A program made the translations under genes and the position numbers. Under the pieces are notes generated by a model. That model ran no database searches. It had not been told where the DNA came from and saw nothing but the letters and a program-made list of their open reading frames with translations. Shown piece after piece: positions 57,140-64,000 of a stretch of 64,000 nt of DNA. Location of the stretch: NCBI GenBank assembly GCA_029449245.1, contig JANATF010000003.1, positions 3,224,001 through 3,288,000 of the forward strand, given 5' to 3'. Origin of the DNA: Mortierella alpina. Its lineage: Eukaryota > Mortierellomycota > Mortierellomycetes > Mortierellales > Mortierellaceae. Position 1 is the first letter of the stretch; each line of letters begins with the position of its first letter.

Positions 57140-60100
57140 AACGCGGATCTGGCTGGGTTCGCCATGGGCATGCCAGCGGCACATTACAGAGCTAGTCGAC
57201 GAGCATCTGCAACAGCGGGTTGGATATATGGTTGTTATGGTCCATATTAAGGTCAAGGACTGTCAGGCAGAACGAGCCAGTGCCTATTTTTTTTAGGTTT
57301 GCGCGCTGTGCGAATGAAATATGATGCTGCAGAAACACCGTGCAGCGGGTCAAAGAGTCCTCGCGGATCGCACTCAGTGCTTGGCGCTGCTACCCATACC
57401 ACTAGGTAGCCAATGAGCACCATCGACTCGCCTAAGGCTCTCTCTGATAGCGATCTCAGCTGACCTCAGCATTGGAAGGCGACTTTGCTAATGAACTTAT
57501 GCTCGCCTGATCCTCCCATGTACGTTTCTAGAGCCCTGGAAGTGTGCTGCATCCTGCCAGGCACTCTTGTCTTGGTTTGCTCATATTCACAGTCTGAGTT
57601 GCGGACTCGACCTTTCGAGCAAGAGCAGGGTAGGAATGCGAATCTTGCAGATTCTTGAAATTGGTTATAATGGCAATTCAAGCAGCTCGGGCGATCGAGC
57701 TCACTCTGGACAAGCCCACCGTACCGTTCGCATCGCATTATTAGCACTTAGGCACTAGTCAACGGGCATCCGCAAGATCCGGCTCTGATCGGCCAATGAG
57801 AGGTGCCATATGGTCCTATGGCCCATATGCGGGGTGCCCGGGATCTGAGGCACAGTAGACCAGTGCTTTTTTTTTAGGTTTGTGCGCTAATTATAATCCA
57901 TATAATGCTGCAGAAACACCTTGAAGCGCACCACAGAGTCCTCGCGGATCGCACTGAGTGCCTGGCACCGGCATCCACACCACCGCGTGGCCATCCGGAG
58001 CCATTGAGTGCTCTAGGGCTCTCTTTCTCTGCCACGGCGACCTCAGCTTTGGAAGGCGACTTTGCTAATGCAGTTTTTGGCGGCTGATCCAGCGATTCAC
58101 TTTTCCGGAGCCCTGGGAGTGTGGTGCATCACGCCCGGCACTGGTGTCTTGGTTTACTCATCTTCGCGATCTGAGTTGCGGAATCGACCTTTTTCCTCAA
58201 GATGAAGGACCTTCACGACGGCCAATCTTGCCAATTCGTGAAATTGGTTATACTTGCAATCCAAGCAGCTCGGACGATCGAGCTCGCTCTGGACAAGCCC
58301 ACCGTACCACCAGTATCGCATTATACGCATTTCGGCACTAGTCGACGGGCATTCGCAAGAACTGGCCCTGATCGGCCAATGAGAGGTGCCATATGGTTCC
58401 TACGGCTCATATGCAGGTGCCTGGAAACTCAGGCACAGTGGGCCAGTGCTTTATATTAAGGTTTGTGCGCTATGCAATTCTACTTATAATGCTGTATAAA
58501 CACCATGCAGTGCGCCACAGAGTCCTACCAGACTGCACAGAGTGCCTGGCACCGCTAACCAGGGCATCACGTACACATCGAGAACCATGGCGTCCCCTAG
58601 GGCTCACTTTCTCTGCTACTTTGACCTCACCTTCGGAAGGTGACTTTGCTAATTCAGTTGCGCCTGATCCTTCCATCGACTTTTCTCGAGCCCTGGAGGT
58701 GTGTTGCATCTCGCCAGGCACTGTTTTCTTGGTTTGATCATCTTCACCATCTGAGTTTCGGAAGCGACCCGCACGGAAAAGCCAACCAGGGACCATTGCG
58801 ATGTCGAATGTTGCCGATTCATGAAATTGGTTATAAATGCAATTCAAGCACCTCGGACGATCGAGCTCGCTCTGGACAAGCTCACCGTACCGGTAACATC
58901 GCATTATATGCACTTCGGCATTAGTCGACGGGCATCCGCAAGATTCGACCCTGATCAGCCAATAAGACATGCCATACGGTTCCTATGACCCATATGCAAG
59001 TGCCTGGGAACTCAGGCACAGTGGGGCAATGCTTTATATTTAGGTTTGTGCGCTATGCAAAACTACATATAATGCTATATAAACACCATACAGCGCGCCA
59101 CAGAGTCCTACCAGATCGTACAGAGTTCCTGGCAGCGGTAATCAGGGCATCACGTACCCATCGAGAGCCATGGTGTCCCCTAGGGTTCTCTTTCTCTGCC
59201 GCTCTGACCTCACCTTCGAAAGGTGACTTTGCTAATTCTGTTTTTGACGCTTTGATCCTTCCATCGATTTTTCTCGAGCCGTAGGAGTGTACTGCATCTC
59301 GCCAGGCACTGTTTTCTTGGTTTACTCATCTTTGCGATCTGAGTTGCAGAATCGACCTTGAACGTCAAGATGAGGACCTTTACGATGGCGAATCTTGCCA
59401 ATTCGTGAAACTGGTTATAAATGCAATTCAAGCAGCGCGGACGATCGAGCTCACTCTGGACAAGCCGACCGTACCGTTCGCACCGCATTATTAGCACTTA
59501 GGCACTAGTCAACGGGCATCCGCAAGATCCGCCCTGATCAGCCAATGAGAGGTGCCATATGGTTCCTACGGCTCATATGCAGGTGCCTGGAAACTCAGGC
59601 ACAGTGGGTCAGTGCTTTATATTTAGGTTTGTGCGCTATGCAAACTACACATAATGCTGTATAAACACATTGCAGCGCGTCACAGGGTCCTACCAGATTG
59701 CACAGACTGCCTAGCAACGCTAACCAGGGCACCAGGTACCCATCGAGAGCCATGGCGTCCCCTAGGGTTCTCCTTCTCCTTCTCTGACCTCACCTTCGGA
59801 AGGCGACTTCGCTAATTCAGTTTTTGGCGCTTTGAGCCTTCCATCGACTTTTCTCGAGCCGTAGGAGTGTCCTGCATCTCGCCAGGCACTGTTCTCTTGG
59901 TTTACTCATCTTCGCGATCTGAGTTGCGGAATCGACCTTGAACATCAAGATGAGGGAGGGACCTTTACGATGGTGAATCTTGCCAATTCGTGAAACTGGT
60001 TATAATTGCAATTCAAGCAGCTCAGACGATCGAGCTCGCTTTGGACAAGCCCACCGTACCGGTAGCATCGCATTACACGGACTTCGGCACTAGTCGACGG

Positions 60101-60140
60101 GTATCTCCAAGAACTGGCCCTGATCGGCCAATGAAAGGCA
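57140..60140. repeat. Tandem array of a 583-bp repeat, about five copies
   Basis: The landmark TTAGGTTTG(T/C)GCGC recurs at about 57294, 57876, 58459, 59042 and 59625, a spacing of 582-583 bp. The whole unit is conserved head-to-tail. Shared blocks include the ACCTCA..TTCGGAAGG(C/T)GACTTTGCTAAT region, GATCTGAGTTGCGGAATCGAC, GACGATCGAGCTCGCTCTGG, and CCTGATCGGCCAATGAGAGG. A more diverged partial copy precedes the first landmark from about 57140, and the last copy fades at about 60140. Short open frames recur on both strands in each unit but are not conserved at their ends and show no domain. There are no terminal inverted repeats or transposase, so it looks like a local satellite rather than a mobile element. 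Confidence 0.92.
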
Positions 60141-60468
60141 CCGATGAGGGCCTTGTTTGGTTGCTGTGACCCGTATGGCGCAGAGCAGGAGCTCTAGCAC
60201 ATAGTTCACACTCGAGTCAGGCACGGAGTTTTCTTGCCACTTATGAATCGCGCAACAGCGAAACTTTCATGTTGCAGCAGGTAGTTCTTTCTTGAAGTCT
60301 TAGGATGTTGAAATCGATGGCCAGAGCGCATGGTACCCATGGTGATTCCAGGATTTTCTATGTAGATCTGGGCTGAACAAGTGCAGTATTTATTTCAAAG
60401 CGGTAAGACGTCTCGTTTTGAAGTATTGCAGTACTCAAAAGTGCGTAGCCATAAAGTCACATTTTTCA
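60141..60468. other. Region between the satellite and the membrane-protein gene
   Basis: No gene is seen. It includes the probable 3' UTR of the minus-strand gene ending at 60469 and may include weakly related satellite debris. Confidence 0.35.
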
Positions 60469-61110
60469 TCAGTGGCCATGAGCTCTCTCATCAAGCTTCG
60501 TCTGTCTCGTGCTGCGACTTGCAATCCATCCACAGAACACCATGACGAGGATTTCTAGCCCTGTTGCGATACCATAGCTGATTACGACTGCCTTGTAGCA
60601 TACGTCCACATCCATCTTGGAAGAGGATGCATCATGGTTGATCTTGTTGACATCTGACTCATTGTCGAGTTTGAGCTGGCAGATGTTTTTGTAGTATTGC
60701 TTGTTCTTCGTTAACAGCAAGACGAGACTGGCAATGGACATGAGCACAACGACGAGCGTGCAAGACCACCAGAGGGTTGAAAAGTTCTTGGCAAGCCTGT
60801 AGGTCTTAAAGAAAACGCTCAAAAGACCGCTGATGCCCAGGATGGCATACACAGCAAAAGAAATGAACGCGGTGATTTTTTGCGAGCGTTCTGGGAACGG
60901 TGCGAAGAAAAAAAAAACAAGTGTGTCAGCGCCCGTGGCCATATACTATCCACTTCCTCTAGAGGTATTAGAGCGTATTGCTGTACCTGCATCTTTTTCT
61001 CTGAGCGTTACACCAAGGCGCATCGCACCGATGCCGAGCGCGACGACGGATATCACAAAGACAGCAAATCGCAAGGGAATGCAGCAGCAAAAGCGGTCGC
61101 GGGAGGCCAT
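60469..61110 (-). CDS. Four-helix membrane protein, paralogue A
   Basis: Two exons, 60987-61110 and 60469-60890, joined in phase 1, give 181 residues. The start MASRDRFCCCIPLRFAVFVI puts a cysteine cluster just before the first membrane helix (about 12-34). Three more helices follow at about 50-70, 80-102 and 145-168, with a hydrophilic, partly acidic loop between the third and fourth. It shares layout and motifs with the gene at 61636: the N-terminal D-R-x-x-C-C-C, (K)xFSxLWW before helix 3, and a CY pair at the start of helix 4. The CCC could be palmitoylated. Topology resembles tetraspan proteins, but the tetraspanin CCG motif is missing. Function is unknown. A TATA element lies 78 bp upstream. 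Confidence 0.8.
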
Positions 61111-61635
61111 GATTAGAGTATTGAGCGGGAATCAGGTAGAGGTGTAGGGAGGTATAGGCTTTTCAAAATGGGATTTCAGATTGAGGTCTTTTATAAGGTA
61201 GCGCTTGCTCTCACAAAGCTCCGGTTTTAGGCGCATATTGAGGCGTAAAGTATAAATTCGGTCGATGTATTCTCTAGTGAAGACTATATTTATTAGGCTA
61301 TCATGTTACATATCCTGTCCATTGTCCATGTGGTGAGGAAGAGCCAGATCAGGCATGGCGTGAAGCAGCTTGTCGCTTTACTGTAGTGCCATCACCGCAA
61401 AAGATTGAAGGTATATCATGTATCACATCGCAGGCGGAGCGTGCCGTCTGAGGATAGAACCTAAACATTCCACGTCTTTGAGCCTCTGTGAAATAAGCAT
61501 TTGTGGGCCAGGGTTCTGGAACAGTGGCCGGGCTGTTATGTTTATAACAATCGAGTTGTATTGAATTATGGTTATTGTTTAACATGTTGCTTAGGTACCG
61601 CCTCGTAGTCAGGGCAGGGTAAAGTTACGCCCGAC
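61111..61635. other. Intergenic between the two paralogues
   Basis: 525 bp holding the promoter of paralogue A (TATA at 61188-61195) and the 3' end of paralogue B. No other gene is seen. Confidence 0.4.
61188..61195 (-). promoter_or_regulatory. TATA box of membrane-protein paralogue A
   Basis: TATAAAAG on the minus strand, 78-85 bp upstream of the start codon at 61110. Confidence 0.6.
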
Positions 61636-62305
61636 CTACTTTTCAGCCTCCTCCTCATGTCCCTCGTCGACAGCCTTCAAGGCGGCCTTGATCTCAGCAT
61701 CCTGTCGGACCTCTCTCAGGAACCGTTGAATTATCCAACCAATCAGGCACATGATCAGGAACTGAAGTCCCAAGACCACGCCCGAGACAATGAGCACAGT
61801 CGTGTAACAGCTGTTGGCTTCCTCGTCCGTGACCGCAATTCCGTTGGACGGTTTGAGGTCATTGCGGCATTCCTCCAAGATAGAGTCCTTGTCATTTTTG
61901 GCCACGAGAGCAATGTTTCCGAGCGAGAGAGCAAGTACGACAAACGTAAGACCCCACCAAAGGACCGAAAAGAGTTTTGTAATCCTGATGGATTTCGTGA
62001 TAGCGGCGAGCAGGCCGAGCAATGCGATGAGGCCTTGGAGTGCGGCAGAGGTATAGATGACAATTTTCGCTGTGTCGTCCCCTACAGGTATAAATGGGCA
62101 AGCCGTTTTGTGTTTAGTATGATGGGGGTGCAGACCTCGCCCGTCAGGTATGTCATTGTCTATGGAACAGGAACCCACCCGTACTATTGGCCTTGTATTT
62201 CTGATAAGTGGTCGCAGCCGTGATGGCGAGGTAGACCAAAGACACGACTCCCACTGCGAGTCTCAGGCGTATGCAACAGCAGCAAAGGTCCCTGTCGGCT
62301 GCCAT
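61636..62305 (-). CDS. Four-helix membrane protein, paralogue B
   Basis: Two exons, 62179-62305 and 61636-62081, phase 1, give 190 residues, with the intron at the same place as in paralogue A. It starts MAADRDLCCCCIRLRLAVGV, again with a cysteine cluster before helix 1. Helices follow at about 53-72, 82-103 and 146-168; the last is bounded by SCYTTVLIVSGVVLGLQFLI. The C-terminal 25 residues are charged (EIKAALKAVDEGHEEEAEK). The shared intron position and motifs show that the pair arose by tandem duplication, although overall identity is modest, so it is not recent. No known domain is recognised. Confidence 0.8.
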
Positions 62306-62974
62306 ATTTGTTATGTAGTCGTTGTTTTAACTAAAGCGTCTGTTGCTTGCTGCGAAAATGTAGAGAGGCCGTGAAAGAGGGTGTCAGAAGAATCAGAGCG
62401 AAGGAGCCAGGACGGAAGTAATTTGTGGAGGTGGGCGCACTGTTTTGTGGTAGTGAGGTGGTGGTTGCGCTTTATATATCGGAAATCTGCTAAGGCTGTT
62501 TGTCCCCTCAAAATGGACGAGGCGGCCGATAGGTGCCCTTTCCTTTGGAGCACCCTGGCCTCTGACTGAGGGGTCAAGAGGCCCACTGCGTAGCTTCTGG
62601 CTTGATCTGATGACAAGGGGCGGTCCAAGAGAAACCTGTTGCTGACAGTTGTCGAGATGCTCCTTTTTTGAGTTTTTTGAGGGGACAGAGAGTTATCATG
62701 AGCCACTGCGACACCCAACAACAAGAAAAATATAGGAGTGTGATGTCCAGGTCAGCTTGGACAATTTCTGCCACTTTTCTTTCGACAGGATGTATCTGCT
62801 TCTCCACCTTCATGCTAACACATATATTTTCAGATTCTAGGATGCGCTCAAGGTATAAGGCAGTATATATATTTTTCTTTTACCACTGTTTCTATCTATC
62901 GCGCGGTGGCAGGGGCCTTAGCGTAGGCAAAACTCAACAGAAGGAGAAAGGAATCAGGGGGGGGGACTAGTAGT
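62306..62974. other. Intergenic: promoter of paralogue B and YTH1 3' end
   Basis: 670 bp. It contains the TATA element at 62471-62478 and the presumed YTH1 terminator. No other gene is seen. Confidence 0.4.
62471..62478 (-). promoter_or_regulatory. TATA box of membrane-protein paralogue B
   Basis: TATATAAA on the minus strand, about 166-173 bp upstream of the start codon at 62305. Confidence 0.5.
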
Positions 62975-64000
62975 TTACATCTGCATGTCATGCGGCCGGC
63001 CTTGCGGGCACCTATTTGCGTAGTGACCCTTTTGTTGGCACTTTAAAGCAGAAAAGGTTTGAGGGTGTTAGCATTGTCCGCGTTAGTGGCAATCCCTGTG
63101 TTATGCAAAACAAACATGCACGCACGCACAACAAGGGCAGAAAGGATGATCCTTTCCACACATACCTTAAAACACGTAACGTCCTCAACATTGCGGTAAG
63201 TAGGTGTCTCACCCTCCATACGAGGTTTCTACGTTTGTTCACAGACGCCAATGGTAAGCTTTCTAGACCAAACAATGCATCCTGAAGCCCCTCAACAAAC
63301 TTGGAAACTCACCTCATCGCGGTCCACAAAGGATCTATCCTGTGTAATCGGCCGTGCTCCTTGGCCATCGTCCCAGTTTGGTGGAGGAAGCTCATATTTC
63401 GGACTGGAAAAGCGAGAGTTAGCAAATAAAGAAACAAAGAAAAAGTGCGAGAGAATAACATGATGGCAATGGACTTTTCAGATACGTACTGTCCATTGGG
63501 GCAATTCGGTCCCTGGGGACACCATCCTGTGAGATAATTCAGGCAGATGACTTTGCGAGTGTGCTTGTGTCGACAGTTGGGTCCATGCTTGCAGAATCCA
63601 CGAGCGTACCACGGACAATCCTTGATTTTGCTCTCGGGATCAATGTGGAGATACTGCGATATATAATGGGATGCATGTTGTTAGATATGTAGTGGCTCAT
63701 CAGTGACATCCAAGCTGCTTAAGAATCCCATTTCCTCATGAGGGTACCTACAATACATTCCGTGCCGTTATTGCACTCGCCATATTTGCTATAAAACCAG
63801 CACTCGGGCATTTTCCGTAGGTTGTATTCGTGCAAAAACTCGCAGTTGTCGCCTTTTTTGCAAAGACCACGAAGCCAATGTTTGCAGACTACAGCCTTGG
63901 ATGGATCTGTCCTGACATGTCGAAATTGGCAGTTGTTTCCTTTGGAGCAATGGCCTTTGAGAAAAAATCTGCAGATGTTATCGCCCGTTTCTATGAAAAG
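62975..64000 (-). CDS. YTH1: Cleavage and polyadenylation factor CPSF30 / Yth1 (5' end outside window)
   Basis: Zinc-finger subunit of the pre-mRNA 3'-end processing complex that helps recognise the AAUAAA signal. Visible exons: 63752-63990, 63490-63653, 63313-63403, 63166-63228 and 62975-63040. All five CCCH fingers are present: ICRFFLKGHCSKGNNCQFRH, CKHWLRGLCKKGDNCEFLH, CWFYSKYGECNNGTECIYLH, CPWYARGFCKHGPNCRHKH, and CLNYLTGWCPQGPNCPNGH. After a short linker a CCHC zinc knuckle (DVTCFKCQQKGHYANRC) ends the protein. The 63-nt exon was taken to start at 63228 (acceptor CGTAG) because this gives an in-frame linker ending in RNVEDVTCFK. The acceptor at 63991 shows that one or more 5' exons, coding the first few dozen residues, lie beyond the window. 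Confidence 0.93.

Noticed and set aside
58430-58442. RNA polymerase III A-box-like sequence in satellite units (GGCACAGTGGG)
   Set aside because: It lacks the leading T. The only B-box-like GATCGAGCT is about 430 bp away, far outside SINE or tRNA spacing.
57466-59497. Recurrent 60-100-codon frames on both strands of the satellite
   Set aside because: Frame ends and reading differ between units although the DNA is similar, so they are by-products of the repeat rather than genes.

Overview
The window looks like ordinary euchromatin of a filamentous fungus. The closest match in character is an early-diverging lineage such as Mortierella and relatives (Mortierellomycota). The reasons are short introns with GTAAGT/GTATGT donors and YAG acceptors in nearly every gene, glutamine-, serine- and histidine-rich low-complexity proteins, fungal-type Ku70, Stn1 and MOR2/Tao3 homologues, and a decayed F-box/leucine-rich-repeat gene of a kind that is abundant in Mortierella. 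The taxonomic placement is inference from character; no search was run. All splice models were read by hand: each junction was accepted only when GT/AG, reading phase and family homology agreed.

Layout. 1-6.2 kb: little coding sequence except a CCAAT-binding factor subunit (HAP2/NF-YA, minus strand) and an F-box/LRR pseudogene. 6.2-11.2 kb, plus strand: an unknown 520-residue protein, the ER membrane complex subunit EMC8/9, and a CDK regulatory subunit (Cks1) carrying a very long Q-rich N-terminus. 11.6-14.2 kb, minus: mitochondrial ribosomal protein uS17 and aspartate aminotransferase. 16.4-17.6 kb: a serine-rich unknown protein. 18-27.3 kb, minus: a 2,874-residue Furry/MOR2/Tao3 cell-morphogenesis protein. 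28.8-31.1 kb: indoleamine 2,3-dioxygenase. 31.8-43.3 kb is dense with housekeeping genes: Vps27 (ESCRT-0), Stn1 (telomere capping), PDCD5, BolA2/Fra2, Ku70 and a TIS11-type CCCH protein. 44.5-45.8 kb: an aldo-keto reductase. 47.2-57 kb: a secreted-ectodomain/TM/SH3 protein, an unknown 719-residue protein, a GNAT acetyltransferase and a kelch-propeller/TM protein. 57.1-60.1 kb: a tandem array with an exact 583-bp period. 60.5-62.3 kb: two tandem four-helix membrane-protein paralogues. 63-64 kb: the 3' part of the CPSF30/Yth1 polyadenylation factor, cut by the window edge.

Most genes are unrelated housekeeping functions rather than an operon-like system. Loose themes are chromosome-end biology (Ku70 and Stn1 on one strand about 2.5 kb apart), cell polarity and cell-surface signalling (Furry/MOR2, SH3-TM protein, kelch-TM protein), and mRNA 3'-end fate (CPSF30, TIS11). 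The least explained items are the 583-bp satellite, the adjacent membrane-protein pair, the very small coding exons (4 nt in aspartate aminotransferase, 19 nt in BolA2) and the Q-rich Cks1.
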